From Ctenosaura bakeri (lineage: Eukaryota > Chordata > Lepidosauria > Squamata > Iguanidae), in contig CAOLHI010001428.1 in NCBI GenBank assembly GCA_948474755.1, positions 372,001 to 436,000 of the forward strand: a stretch of DNA of 64,000 nucleotides, given 5' to 3'. Made by a program: the position numbers and the translations under genes. The notes beneath the pieces are model-generated. The model did not search any database and had not been told where the DNA came from. It was given only the letters and a program-made list of their open reading frames with translations. This document shows positions 9,786-22,793 of the stretch, in pieces. Every line of letters begins with the position of its first letter. The stretch's first letter is position 1.

Positions 9786-12686
9786 TCAGCCCTATGCTAT
9801 AAGATTTTTTTTTTAAAGCATGATTCCGTATTACTGAGTTCCACTTGTAGTGAGCAGGTTCAAAATTGTCACAGTCTACTTGTGTGTCTTGGTAGAACTA
9901 TGACACTCAACATTTTTCTATCTGGAATTAGCCTAAGAAGAGAAAGACATGCTAAAGTCTACGGAAATCAGACTCTGAAGCTATTAGTCTTCCATTCTTA
10001 GACATCAGCCATCCACCAACATGCGCGCTCTCTTTCATTCAAACATTCAATGTAGAATGAGTCTTCATGTAAAAGTTCCTGGCAGCATGTACTGAGGAGG
10101 TTATTTAATTCCTGCTGATACAGGGCTGGGGACATTGTTGGATTATACACTCTAACCAGCATAACCATTTGTCAGGGCTCATGGAAATTGCAGTTCAGCA
10201 TGTGGAAGGCCAGGTGCTCCCAACTCTTTGCCAGGGCATGTGAACTCAACCATAGCCAATACAAAACTCCTTGGGGGAGTATGGGGCCCATAGATCATGG
10301 GATGTCTACTCCTAGCTTATTGATATTTTGGTACATTGTCTTTCCCTGTATCACGCTGACGGTTATTTAGCTCTCAAAACAAAATAATGCTGAGAAAGAG
10401 AAACAGAGAAAGAAATATAAAACCTTCTAGGAATCTTAACCAATGTAACTTTGTTTCCTTAATAAATCAGCTGGGTACACTTTTTCTTTTGCAATTCCCA
10501 TTGCAATTACCCATTGTAGATGAGAAATACATATGTGTCTTCAAAGAAAGTAAGAAGGAATAGTCCAGTTTAAGTCATTCTGGCTTTTTTGAACAAGATT
10601 TCCCAGCCCACTCTGTGTGTTTGAGAAGGGAGAAGGAGCAATCAGCTTCTTGATAACAGCTCTTTCAATTGCTTCAGTGCAGAGAAGAGTTAAGAACCCA
10701 CAGGAACCAAAAGAGTTACAAAACACAGAGAGTGAAGGAATATAGAATGAGACAGAACCATGAAAGTGCAGAGAAAAGGGCTGCATACCTGAATCACAAT
10801 TATACTATGTTAAATATAAACAAGATTTTTTCAGTGATTTCTTGGAAGCATGGTTTCATTGTGTTCAAAGGGCCTGATAACATCTTATGTCCTTTGTTTA
10901 AGCTTCCTGGAAAATCTGTTTGAGGAGCCAAACCTGTAATTTACCTTGTAACCCAAAGACCTTCCAATGAATAGGATAAACTTCTTCTATACTAGATTTC
11001 CAAAAACATGCTGTCTGATTTCAGTCATTCAGGTCTTGCAGTAAAAGCTTGATGCTATTGGAGCTGTACAATTCTGTATGCCAGAAACTCCTATCACATA
11101 TTACATCTAGCAACATCTGGTAGGAGAGGCCAATTCACACAATCTTTCAAACATAGCATACTATGATGGCACTGCATTAATTATGGAATGAGTAAGTGCT
11201 TCATCACATCCACAGATGCTATCACCCAACAATTACTCATTCAACTTACGGAGTTTTTGTGATGATGCAGTAAATGAATGTGATGCACCACAAGTGATGA
11301 AGAATCATCCAGATGCATATTTCAGTTACTGATTCTGTAGCACTCTATGAGGCCAGAGTGGACTGCCAAATGTCAGAGGAGCTACATTGTTCCCCTGGAA
11401 CCTTGTGGGGCTGCACCCCACCAGTACTTTATTTCAATCTTAGGTTTAAATTTAATTGAATATTCAATTTACTCTTGTATTCCAGAAGACAAATCCAAGT
11501 TTTGTTATATTATTATGTTACATCAGATAAAAGATAATACTTTTGAATTAGCAATATACCATTGTGGGGGGTTTTCCCCTGTAAGTATACAAAACAAGCC
11601 TTCATTTGTTACAAATCATGCCAATATTTTCTAGACTGGGAATAATTTTGCTTCGGTGGGGAGAGGCATGCTGGTTTAGATTCTGGAGAGGCCCTTTTTA
11701 AAAACAAGAAATAAACTAGAAGTCAACTTATGGCTTACTTGTTCATTTTTTAAAAAGTCACTCCTGTTAAAAGAAGAAATTTCCTCTCACAACTCAGTAG
11801 GTGTGGGAGCAATTTTAATTAAAAACCCATTTTATTTATTTTTGGAAGTGTTGGGGGCTTCACAGAAACTGCATACTCTTCATGTATCCTGATTTGGCAA
11901 TGAGAGTAGCCAATTAATCCATTGCCCCCCCCGCTTTTTTTTTTTTTTTACTACTTTAAAAATGTCCTAGTTTCTTTCTCCTCCTTCTACTTTCCTCCTT
12001 TGTTCCCAGCTTTCTTCGGTTGTGGCCAACTGAGTTCAAAGTGCAAGACTCATTGGGCAGAGAAGGGAGGGACAGAATCATTCGCTTCTCCGTAAACACA
12101 GGCACAAACAAACTGCTATTGCCTCTCCTAGCATGCCCAGCTTTCTTTCTGTTCTCATAGTTCTCACTTTGATGCTACTATCCAAGGCTGATTAATCCAT
12201 CCAAATTTCTTTGTATTTGGCTGTGTCATGGAGAAATAGAAACCCACCCCAAGACTGGAAGGAAGTGATGTTCCATTGATGGGGTATAACATTTGTCAAT
12301 AATATTTAGACTTCCAATTAATTCCCACATAACATCCCACTGCAACAATGCCATGGCATCATAGGACATCATTTCCCGTGGACATTAGTGAGCCCAATTT
12401 CAAAAAGCCTCACTGTGATGTAAATATATTTGAGAGGGGCAGCCCTAAATCCAATTTGGAATTAAAGGCATGTACTACTGCCCCCCTGCCAAATCATGAG
12501 AGTTTTGCCCGTGTCCCAGAATGTTTCCCATATTTCCCTCCCACCATCTTTGGAAAGAGTTCTCAGAAAGAGTTGCCCAGCCCAGCTATTGTCAAGGTTT
12601 ATATTAATCTGCTTAACAATTTCTATATTTATTTGACAAGATGGGATATCCTCATTTTGTCCTTAAATATCAGTAGATGACACCAT
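9786..12686. other. Long stretch with little structure
   Basis: Mostly AT-rich unique-looking sequence. A faint foldback fragment lies at about 10125-10210 (GTTGGATTATACACTC ... TTGCAGTTCAGCATG). There is a poly-C/poly-T tract at 11924-11950. Frames at 11347-11634 and 12348-12680 (110 codons) show no domain or splice context. I see no gene. Confidence 0.45.
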
Positions 12687-13118
12687 GGCCCTTTTCGCAT
12701 GCAGTTTCTGTAGAGCGAGGGCCCCTTGAGCGTCTCATAAATGGGAGTGTCAGTCCGTACAACACACTCCCATTCATGCGACGCTCATGAACCTAAAGCG
12801 GGACGCGCATGCATGTTCTTATTTTTGGCTCTAAGCCAAAAATACTGCATGGTCACACAATGCTCCCAGGGCCCTCACGCACTTACCTGTGTGCGGTGCA
12901 TCGAACGACCCAGGACGGTCACACTTCCTCCCCCCAGCGCAGCCTACAGCTCCCAGACTGCGCTGCGGACGGAAGGGGCGGGGTGCTAGTGCAACGGTCG
13001 CGCTACCAGGAAGTGACCTGCAGGACAAAAGAGTGAGGAAGCGGCAGTGTTCCGGATGAAGCTTTTCGCGCGAGACACCCTCCCCAGTCGCGCAAACGGG
13101 TAACGTGCAAAAAGCGTC
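12687..13118 (+). mobile_element. GC-rich MITE (family B)
   Basis: A 432-bp element that starts GGCCCTTTTCGCATGCAG and ends with a decayed GCAAAAAGCGTC. The interior has the family-B order: GGGCCCCTTGAGCG stem, ACTCCCATTCATGCGACG, TTTTTGGCTCTAAGCCAAAAA hairpin, GCTCCCAGGGCCCTC, then a CAGCGCAGCC...CTGCGCTGCGG stem and a distal CGCGCGAG...CGGGTAACGTGC end. It has many CpG dinucleotides. The frames at 12741-13166 are translations of this element. The flanks CAT/TAT are not a clean duplication. Confidence 0.8.
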
Positions 13119-13361
13119 TATATTGTGAATCTGTGGCCTGCATGGCATCAGAAAAATAAGAACCACAACTTTTGGTCCCCATTGCTAGAGACCACCTTCT
13201 TCCTTCTCTGTTGAACAAAATGTGCAATTTATAAAGATGTACGTGTATGTGTCCATGCATGTTTCTGTCTATGCACTTATGTCTCTCTGTTACCATGACC
13301 TATGGCAAAGTGTATTGCAAAACTGACTATAGGTGCTTGTAAAGTGGATATATGATGTAAA
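13119..13361. other. No recognisable feature
   Basis: AT-rich spacer between a MITE and a Helitron. Confidence 0.4.
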
Positions 13362-13827
13362 TCTCTACTACATAAAAGTCAAAGTTTGTGAGTGATCTTG
13401 TCTGTTTGCATTAGGCAGGCAAAGACTTCATATGATTGGCTGTGTAAGGCAAGAAGATCTCATATGTTTGGCTGGCTGTGAAGATTCTATGGAACCCTGG
13501 GGTTGGCAGTTCAGTGAGTGGCCTTTAGAATTCTCAGCCAGAGAACTCTGAATAGGCCAGTTGCTATGGAGACAAGGCCTAGCGGCAAGTCCACTCATGA
13601 ACCCAACCTCTGCGTGTTAACAATGCTGAATACAGACTGGATTGGGGAATATGGGTAAAAGGTACAGGTACTGAACAACACAGTTTGGGGAATTAGAGAC
13701 ACAGGATCTCAAATCTGTGTATTTCAACCACATTTAACTGCTAAGGTAAGGTAATTCCTATGGTATTTCTAACAAGTGTTACTTATGGGAAAATAAAATC
13801 CTGGGCAATACCAGGTAAATATGCTAG
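13362..13827 (+). mobile_element. Non-autonomous Helitron, copy 1
   Basis: The 5' end is TCTCTACTACATAAAAGTC following an A. The 3' end is ATGCTAG followed by T, as Helitrons insert between A and T and end in CTRR. A short hairpin, CCTGGGCAATACCAGG, lies 11 bp before the end. There are no terminal inverted repeats. Reverse-oriented copy 2 at 20537-20950 shares the 5' block (AAAGTCAAAGTTTG), the CATATGATTGGCTG block, a MITE-like block and the TTTGGGGAATTAGAGACACA block. No Rep/helicase coding sequence is present. Confidence 0.8.
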
Positions 13828-15289
13828 TGCATTATACATTTAAAGGGATCAGGAATAATGTAGTACTAATGTAGTACCTACTTAGAGATATGACCCTTGA
13901 GGTAATATGCAGGAAAAGCTCCATGGATGTATTCAAATCTTTGTTAGCATATATGTATTCACAAATTTCCTTTTGTTAATTTTTTTGTGTGTTATATATG
14001 AAGCTTTTCTCTAGGGATACTCCCAGAAACTGTCATGGAACACTTAAAATATGGCAAGTAGAACTATGCATGACTGACACATTGTTGCTTAGATGTCTGG
14101 AAGCTGACAACCCATGAAGGCAATGTTTCATTTATTCCTAGTAGAACTCATAGGTTTTCTCCTTCAACTCCATTTGCAAGAGGATTTGTTTAAAAGAAAA
14201 ACTGCCTGCAATTCCCTGATGAAAGAAAGTAAATGTCATTAGCAATCTACAGAGTTAAAGGAAGCTGCAACTGTAAGTTTACTAGCAATCAAAGCTTACT
14301 GTCATAATGGTAGGAGAAATATTCGGCTGTGCCCAACAGTCCCAATCACCATCAAGACTAGAGACTCACTCAATAGATTCCCATCAATTCTCACTTACTT
14401 TCACCTATATTCTATAAGAAATGATTACAGGCTGGATGCAGTATTTTTTTTTTAAAAAAAAGTAAAGTATAACCAGAAAATAAAGAATATGTGATAGAGT
14501 TTGGAAAAGTTGTGGGTGGTTTTCTTTTCTTTTCTGCTCTCTTCTTTTCTTTTTTGGACTAGTTTGTAGAATCCTTCAGTCAACATAACCATCTCCCCAT
14601 ATTGTGACCTTCAGATATTTTCAATGACAACGCTCATTAGGTCAATAGTTAGGGATAGTGAGAGATGAAGTCCAAAACCTGTTGAAGGTACTAGGTAATG
14701 GAAGCTACCAGGCCAAGAAAAGCTGAAGTAGACCATTGGTCAATCTAGCCCAGAACTATCTACTCTGGATTAGTAGTGGGTGGTAAATTTCCTGTCAAAG
14801 GGGAACTGAAACCATTTCATGTGTTGGTCCAAAAATTTAAACAAGCCATCTTAAACACTGGGTATATTTTGGAGTCAGAGTTCAAAATGGAGGATAGGTC
14901 AAGTCTGGAATGACACTTAGAGGAGATTCACCAGCCCACTGATATGAAAGCCACCAAATGCCCCTGCTCTGGATAACAATACCACTCCAAGTTCTGCAGA
15001 ATAAAGTGCGCCCTCCTCTTGTGCAACATTCACTGCATGAATGCAAGATCATGAAAAGTATCAAATCCCATTATAGTCAGTGGAAGCAGCAGGATCATCT
15101 GTTTGCTGTCATGGGCATGCACACATTGAGTCCACTGACTATAAAGGGCCATGATGCTACACTTTTTGTTTTGTTTTGTTTTACACAGGATTCTTGCAAT
15201 GTAACCCCTGCATATATGGTGAGTGCACTGTAATGACACTCAGCCCCCCCCCCCTTAGAAGAAGAGAGCAGTAATAAAAAATTTTTTCC
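13828..15289. other. No recognisable feature
   Basis: AT-rich non-coding sequence with poly-T/poly-A tracts near 14447-14462 and a pyrimidine tract (TTTTCTTTTCTTTTC) near 14520-14550. A faint foldback fragment lies near 14625-14690. Confidence 0.4.
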
Positions 15290-15515
15290 CTGTTTGCAAA
15301 GTCTTCAAAGAATTTATTCTACACAAAAGTATGCATGGTTTTACTGTATAAAAAACACATGTTTGGCTCAGAAAATGAGCTTTCAATAGCAAAAAGAAGT
15401 CTCCTATGCAGAGGATATTGTGTTTTATGAAGAACATATTGTTTCCAGTTCAAAAAAAAAAAGACTTTTGTGTAGAAAACGCACATGCTTCTGTGCAGAA
15501 TAATTCCCTGAAAGA
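15290..15515. repeat. Possible diverged copy of unclassified repeat U
   Basis: Contains TGTGTAGAAAACGCACATGC and TTCTGTGCAGAATAATTCC units and AGAAAATGAGC-type words similar to the family-U bodies at 6905, 35890 and 48850. The diagnostic CTGAACTGTGAA landmark is missing, so membership is uncertain. Confidence 0.25.
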
Positions 15516-18500
15516 CTTTCTTGAAAGGTAGGAAGAATGGAAATGGTGAACACCCAATGGACATTATTTTGTGACAGCTCCTTAGCTCATGAGACTCAAG
15601 GATGGGCTTTGGGATAGACCCGCAAGGACACAGAGCTGGGCTGGAGGACCACCTTTGAGAAAGACTTGTCAGATCACAGAGTAGGGCTGGGGGAAACCAC
15701 ATTTAGGATAGACCTGCATTGTGCATATGTTTGAGTCTCAGGAGTTCATCTAGGCAGAAAAGGCTGTCCAGGAATTACCATATCCTCTACCTAAGATTCT
15801 ACATTAGAAAGGGCTCTTCTGAATTAGTTATTTATTTATATATAGAGTTGTGGGCCTAATTAAATACATCACAGTTGTCCTGTCTTTATTTCCAAGGTAA
15901 GGGAAGAGGCAAAGAGAACCAGGAATTTTTAGCTCATCATTTGACATAGTCATAAATTTCCAGTGACCTACAATGACACTTCAAACTTTTCCATGTGTTT
16001 CAGCACTTTCTTCCTAGTGATCACACAGCTCTCATACATCATATTCTGTTTCCTATCCAAATTAAGAATTTTTAAAATACATACAAACAAGACCAAAAAG
16101 AGACATGGACAACAAAAAATTACAACAGTAAGTGAAATACAAAAAAGGAGAGAAGATTATGTATATGTTCATCTTCTGTTTCCAACGGACAGGATATTAC
16201 TTCATTCCAGCCTAACAAATGAAAAGTACCAAGAGGGCTAAAACATTTACTACTATCAACACAGCTATTGCAGTGAAATAAAAACTGACTAGCTAGGAAT
16301 CCACCTGATCCAATTTAAACAGGGGAAAAACATCTGAAAGAGGTTAGGAAGGGAGGAACATGAACCATTCATTGTAGCTTTGGAAGCTTTAATTTTTTAA
16401 AAAAATACAGCAACAGATAACCACCTACTAAGGACTGGCAGTTTTGGTCCAATGTAAATAGTTGCCTGTAGTAATCAAGTATAATAGACAAGCAACAAGC
16501 TGAGTACAATTTGCCAGGAAGATCAAATTCCAGCTGAACATCAGATTTATTAACAGAAGCAATCAGTAATTATTAATGGATAAACAAAACTGATGTCCCA
16601 TTAGTGCTTGTTGGCTGCTTTGTCCTGTTGTGGCAACAGAAGCTCTGCAGTGACAAGCATAGTAGGGAGCAGCCCTTCAAACAGCATCTGACATCTGGTG
16701 AGAAACAGCTAACTTAAGACATTATTCCTTTGTGAGTCTGCATTCATTGTGGTCTAAAATAGATGATACTCTTCAGCTGACAATCATATAGGTGTTCTCT
16801 ATGTCCTTACGATTTTCATAACACCACACAGTTTGCATTCAAACCAATGTATTGAAAATGAAATTTGGTTTCTGTGTATTTCCTGAAGCATTTGATGGAT
16901 ATTACATATGACTACTAAAATGAACAAATATACCAGAAATATGCCAGTTAGGATGGTTTCATCATGAGCTTACTGTAAGGAGGTGAATGATTTTTTTAAA
17001 TTTTTTTTTATAATCATGAAAGTCTGAAAACTCTGTCCATCACAAACTGGCATTGGTCTTTGATTAGGAAATATGGCATGGAGAATCTAACAGTATACAT
17101 ATTTGAGAAAATTATCATTAAGGATCAGCATAGGTGTGTAAGATACTTATGTTGCCATTTGAAAAATGTTTGCCATTATGTTTTTAAATTATTCTTCCTA
17201 TTAATCCCTTTAATACCATGATTAAAATTTTTCTAAAATATATTTTCTTAAATAAATATGACTTCTTCTTTTTTTTAATTTGAAGGGGTGACTTTTTTCC
17301 CTACTTGGACCTCAATTCTTCGCACAACCACAGCAGTTCCATCTGAAGAGCCCAATGTCTTCAGACAAATAAATAAATAAATAAATATCAGAATAAGGAG
17401 TATGATGGAACTATGCAGTCCTATCATACCAGATGGTGCAAAGAAGAGTGACCTGCCAGAGGGGGAACATGCATGTACTTTAAAGCATGGAGTATAAGGT
17501 TTGTTTGTTTTTTAAATAAAATCTTAGATGGTTCAATTTAAGACATCATTTTATATGCTGTACTAGTGCGTGTTTTATATTCCTACCACTTCATTGGATT
17601 TCATAATGTTTCATCCCATTTTCCCCCTCCAGACTACCTTCTCTGAATGTTTCCCTTGCATCTATGTTTTACATCACAGAACTCAATGCTAAATGCTAGA
17701 GGAAAGGGAGATAGATAGGCACCTACTTGCAATCTAGGTGAGAGTGTCCTCGAGTTGCATGGCTTGAGGAAAGAATTTGTGATACACAAACCAAACCATT
17801 AGAACATTTGTAGAAATGTGTTCACTTTACCCATTCTTGAATGAAAATAAAACATCAGATCATAAGGACTTGATTGTATCACATAGTTTGTCAGCATTGG
17901 GACAGCATGGGAAAAATATGATTGCTGTATCCATTGGCATTGGTTGGGGAAAAAAGAGTTTGATATCTGCCTTTTATAGATAGACTACATGACAAAGTTA
18001 GGAACAGAAAAATATGAAAAATGGATAACTGTATTATGTTATGTTTTTTGTTTATTAACCATATCAATAATTCTTTGGACGTCTCTTTGTCCACAATAAC
18101 TCATCTTGGTGTATGGATTGACATTTTGTACATGACAAGGAAATAGTTTTACATGTGGAAATTTTTATAACATTTTATACGTACCCATATGGAGAAAAAT
18201 GTATATAGTCATGAAGACTTCACTAGTACAAATAATTGACAATATGTAGAAATATAGATATATTCCAATTTTTCACTTGTTTCTTCTTCATCTATGCTTC
18301 CGAGATCTAACAGCATAACAGTATTAATGTCATATGTAACTGACGTTAATGTTTTGTTCTATTTATGATTTTTTTTATTTTTTTAAAAAAATCAATGGTG
18401 ATTGTTTAAAAAATAATTCTTATCTTCCATCAATTGTGTGTTTTTAATGCTTTTGTTCCTGTTCTTCCGGCATACTCTTGCCAACATTATCATCCTCCCC

Positions 18501-18923
18501 ACCAACTCCTTTGCTGTCAGCTATAAATTCACACCCTCATCATTCTCCCTTCCTTGATCTATGGTGAAAACAGTCAATTTTCATTCACTGCTATGAGGAA
18601 AAGTTGCCACCTCTAAATTAAAAAACATCACTGTGATTTGTGTGTTATCTTTCAAAGTGTGCTTTCAATGCAGTACACACCAAGACACACTGAAACAGGT
18701 TCTTTATTCATCCCCATGGCTGTCCAAAGCTGTATAATACTGTGGTGCATAATGGTGTGTTGTAGTGAGCAGTGTAATTACAACAAAAGTAGAGGGAAAG
18801 TAGGAATAGTTTGCTATTTTAAGGGGCATTGTGTCAAGATCTGAGACAACTTGTAAATAGCTAAGGCTTCTTAGAGAGACGGAGGAGATGATAGGAAGCT
18901 GAAATGGAGAAGGGGGAATCAGA
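15516..18923. other. Long stretch without recognisable genes or mobile elements
   Basis: AT-rich sequence with an (AAAT)n tract at about 17367-17388. A non-repetitive stretch around 16460-16760 is a possible conserved non-coding element by texture only. No protein-like frame above about 90 codons. Confidence 0.4.
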
Positions 18924-19408
18924 GTCCCTGTCCGCATGAGGCAAGTGAATCACTCTGTGCCGTTACCCACCAGTTCTTCTTGGGTTGTAGCAATGCGGAC
19001 TCTCCCTTAAGCCCTTCTGCAGGGCTCCTCTGTTTGGTCCAGGGTGAATTGGAACAGTGCGAGGTCTGTAGATCCGCACTGCTCAGACTTACAAAATGGC
19101 GGCTTCCTGTTCTTCATGGGCTTGGACCAACCACTGACGCTGGCAATGCCCACAGCCCCCCCCTCCGCTGATTGCAGGCTTGCATTGGTGCACAAGTGAG
19201 GAGGAACGCAATGGCGCACTCCAGAAGATTGAAAGACTGGATTTTTCCGGTCTTCATTTAGCACACTGGAGGACCATTGGGGGCATTTTGGATCGGACTA
19301 TGGTGCGGAACTAAGGTAAATAGTCCAAACCTAGTCTGATCCAAGGTGCGGAAGACCTCCGTGACAGGACGCCTTGGCCCGTTTTAACTTCCTGGTGTGG
19401 AAAGGGCC
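18924..19408. mobile_element. GC-rich foldback element (family C), TSD AGA
   Basis: A 485-bp element that starts GTCCCTGTCCGCATGAGG, a worn GGCCCTTTCCGCA terminus, and ends GTGTGGAAAGGGCC. It is flanked by AGA at 18921-18923 and 19409-19411. The distal block GGTGCGGAAGACCTCCGTG and the following GGCCCGTTTTAACTTCCTGG match the end of the element at 19997-20463. The interior has CpG-rich stems. The frames at 18980-19264 are translations of it. Confidence 0.75.
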
Positions 19409-19993
19409 AGAATCATTCAGACAGATCTGGCTGGATTGAACTTGGAGAATGCAGGAGGAAGTAGAAAGTGATGATCTGCAGGTTTTTTGCCACTGCCATG
19501 TCATTTTGTTGCATTTACAGAGCTGCATCTTATTTCCTTCCATCGGAAAAAAATCCCCCAAGAAGCCTAGAATACACATATAAGAAAATATATGTTTTAG
19601 GGGGACAGTGCCACCATGACAATGTGCCCTATGACCGAAAGGAAAGGAAATATAGTTTTCAATAAATATTGATCTTAGTTTGTGTTTTCAGAAACTGATG
19701 AGGAGAGTTAGTATGTTATGCAGTCATGACCAGTGGTGATGATTCAGTGATTCGTGTTAGATGTCCAGAAATCAAATGGACAAAATGTGGAGAAGTTTGG
19801 AAGAGAGGGAGGAGTTAAGGACAAGTTGAAGATGGAAGATAACCTTACTTCTGCAATTAAAAAAAAACGAAACCAGGAATGACACGCCCATAATAGACAT
19901 AAATAATTGATGCAGAATTTGAAAACACACCAAGACAAAGCATCACAGCAAGCTGAAGTAGCTTAAATGTACAGGTTTACATTGGGATGAAAC
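19409..19993. other. No recognisable feature
   Basis: Spacer between two related foldback elements. No gene seen. Confidence 0.4.
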
Positions 19994-19996
19994 TCT

Positions 19997-20463
19997 GGCC
20001 CTTTCCACATGTGGGGGGAGAAATGCCCGAAAACGCCTGAAAACAGAGCTTACCAGCGGCCGGGCAAGTCCATCGCCACGCGGAGCAGCGTGAGCTCGCT
20101 GCTCCGCAGTCCTCCGGCATCCCAAATGGTAGCTTCCAGTTGGTGGACGCTCTCCACCAACTGGAGAAGCTCACCAGCCAGAAGCCCGCCTCCGGCAGAT
20201 CTGCAGGCATGCACTTGAGCGTGCCTGCAAATCTGCTTCGGAGCCGGGTGACAGAGCAGCACGGGGTTGCACGCTCTGTGTTTTTTAAAAATCTGTAAAA
20301 AGAGGTTTTTAAAAAACACGCCGCATGACCAGTTCCAGTCGCTCCTGTGTGGATTGAGGTGTGGAACTACAAAAAGTAGTCCACCCCAGTCCACTCTATG
20401 GTGCAGAAGACCTCTGTTGGAGGTCACTCTGCACCATTTTAAAATGCTAATGCGGAAATGGCC
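19997..20463. mobile_element. GC-rich foldback element (family C), TSD TCT
   Basis: A 467-bp element from GGCCCTTTCCACATGTGG to ATGCGGAAATGGCC, flanked by TCT at 19994-19996 and 20464-20466. It shares its right-hand block (GGTGCAGAAGACCTCTGTTG) and terminal layout with 18924-19408 but has a diverged middle with CAACTGG...CCAGTTGG and TGCAGGCATGC-type stems. The frames at 19943-20427 belong to it. Confidence 0.75.
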
Positions 20464-20536
20464 TCTGATTCAGAGAGTTGGAAGGAGGATCCCTCGCAAA
20501 TCATCTGTTGTTGCAAATAGTAAAAAGTATAGCTTA

Positions 20537-20950
20537 CTAGTGTATATATCCAGCATTGCCCGGGGTTTTATTTTCTCATAGGTAATACTTGTTAGAAAGA
20601 TTTGAGATCCTGTGTCTCTAATTCCCCAAACTGTCTTTTCCAGTACCTGTAATTTTCCCCATATTACTCAATCCAAGCTGTATTCAGAGTTATTAAGACG
20701 AAGAGGTTGGGTTCCTGAGGGAATACACTGCCCTCATTTTTGCTGCTAGGCCTCATCTTTATATCAACTTCCCAGGCCCAAGAGCTTTCTGGCTCAGAAT
20801 TCTAAAAGCCCCTCCCTAAACTGCAAACCCCAGGATTCCATAGAATCTTCTCAGGCAGCCAATCATATGAGGTCTTCTTGCCTGATACAGTCAATCGTAT
20901 GAGGTCTTCGCCTGACACAGACAAACAAACTTTGACTTTTATATATTAGA
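20537..20950 (-). mobile_element. Non-autonomous Helitron, copy 2
   Basis: Read on the minus strand, it begins TCTAATATATAAAAGTCAAA after an A and ends ATATACACTAG before a T, with the near-palindromic CCCGGGCAATGCTGG just before the end. At 414 bp it is shorter than copy 1. It carries a block (20775-20850, plus strand) nearly identical to one arm of the palindromic MITE: CTCAGAATTCTAAAAGCCCC then CTGCAAACCCCAGGATTCC. There is no coding capacity. Confidence 0.85.
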
Positions 20951-21621
20951 TTATAGTATAATATGAGGGCATGGGCAAAAGATCTCAGTCTGTGTCTATT
21001 GCAGAGGATCATATATACTGCATGAAGAGGTTCCTTTTTCTAAAATACCCTTCTTTAAAATGGAGCATTTTTGTTGCTTTAAAATATGATGAAATTTCAA
21101 GGGAGATAAAATGAGACATGGCATTTAGGAAAGAATAACTGGGAACAAAGAAGAAATATATGCAGAAAATGTAAAGCATGATCGGCGAACTGTAGCAAAG
21201 AGGAGGACAATTTTTGTCCCTCCCATTTGCCCCTCCAGTACCTTTGAAAGGGACATGCACTTCTCAGCATGCATGTAACACTGTGTCATATGCTGTTCTC
21301 ACATGTTTTCTGTTTATTATACAAACAATTGAGCATGAACAATCCATATGAACAGGGGGAAAAACAGTGTAGAATTGAAGCAATACATTACAGTTCTCCT
21401 TTGATGGAAGATGCAAGCAGTAAATTACAATTGATTCAGAAATTGCTAATTTACACACACTGCTGTAACAGAGACTACTTGTTGTAACAACTTGTATTAC
21501 GAAAGGCCGTGGTGCAAGACTAGGGAGAATATGGGGTTTACCAAAGACTTCAGAGGCAAAAATGTTAAGCCATTTCCTTCCAGAGGAAAATGTATTTTGC
21601 TTCTGAATTATACTGCAGTAG
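20951..21621. other. No recognisable feature
   Basis: AT-rich sequence without repeat ends or protein-like frames. Confidence 0.4.
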
Positions 21622-21720
21622 TATCTTGAGATATAATCCTATGCACATATATCAGAGAATAAGCTTCACTGAACACAAGGATAGGATTTACTTTTGAGTA
21701 AACATTCACAGGTTTGTACA
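21622..21720. repeat. Short interspersed repeat ('AATCCTATGCACA...TGAGTAAACATTCAC' type)
   Basis: ATAATCCTATGCACATATAT and the partly inverted TTTACTTTTGAGTAAACATT, with a central CTTCACTGAACACAAGGATA, give the layout of a short foldback repeat frequent in squamates. A second, more worn copy is at 960-1035. Confidence 0.5.
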
Positions 21721-22793
21721 GTAAGCAATTAAGGCTACAATTATATCCATGCTTACCTGGGCCTGAATGTCAGAACAGGAACATCCCAGGCAATTTTACT
21801 GCCTGAAGCAGAGAAGCAAGTGCCCTTACTTCACTAAGTCCATTATTAATGTTCTTGCTTCACCTCCAAAATTCCATGTATTACCTTGAAAGCTATCATA
21901 AGAAATGAGAGACACAAGGGATTATTAGTGCTGAATGTAGGCCCATACTATCACGCTTCATTTTTAAAAGCAATGATTGAACGTTTTAATAAACTAAGTT
22001 CACCTACTGAATTAAACAAGTAAGTTTAATTTTAGGCTTATACCTAAACTAGAAAAATAGATTTGCACAAAGAACTGCAACTGTATATTTTTATTTAATG
22101 CTCTGAGAAATACAATACTGAAAAAGGAGAGATAAGACCGTCTTCAGCCTGTAGCAGTGACCTTTATATTTATGTTAGATTCTTTTCCTCAGCTAAAATT
22201 ATTATAATAATACATTCTGAGTATAAGAAGGATTTTGGAAAGTAAGTTTCTGAAAAGAAGTTAGCATTATTACTTATTCATAACTCATAATGTTGTTTAG
22301 ATTTCCACTGCTAATTTCTAAGTATTATAATTTTCCTCTGTCATTTGATAAGCATAATGAGTTAAGTTGATCAATTCCAGTGTCTGAAGATATAATAAAT
22401 GGCCATAACAGTCAAAGAATTTTATAGTCAAATTTGTATAAATTAGCATCTGAGATATAAGATGATGAAGTATCTGTCACCATAACACAATGAAGTATCC
22501 GTGAATACACTATGGGACGATGTGGCTATGCACCCAATTGTGATACCTCCTCCCTTTGGAGGTTCAGTTGGGACGAACACTGGTGTCATTCTGGCATCAA
22601 GTAAAAACATGGATTTTTGCTAGAGTCATTGGGACCTAGTTGGTTTAATCCAAATCTGTGCATGTGCATAGTTTTAAAATCTTCATTTTCACTGGTTTCA
22701 AACTGCTTGTTTTTAACTCATTAGATTATTTAATATGTTTTGTCTATTTAAATTACACTTGCTTTTTAAAATTAATTTAAATTGATTTTAATG
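21721..22793. other. No recognisable feature
   Basis: AT-rich sequence. No gene or repeat termini seen. Confidence 0.4.
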
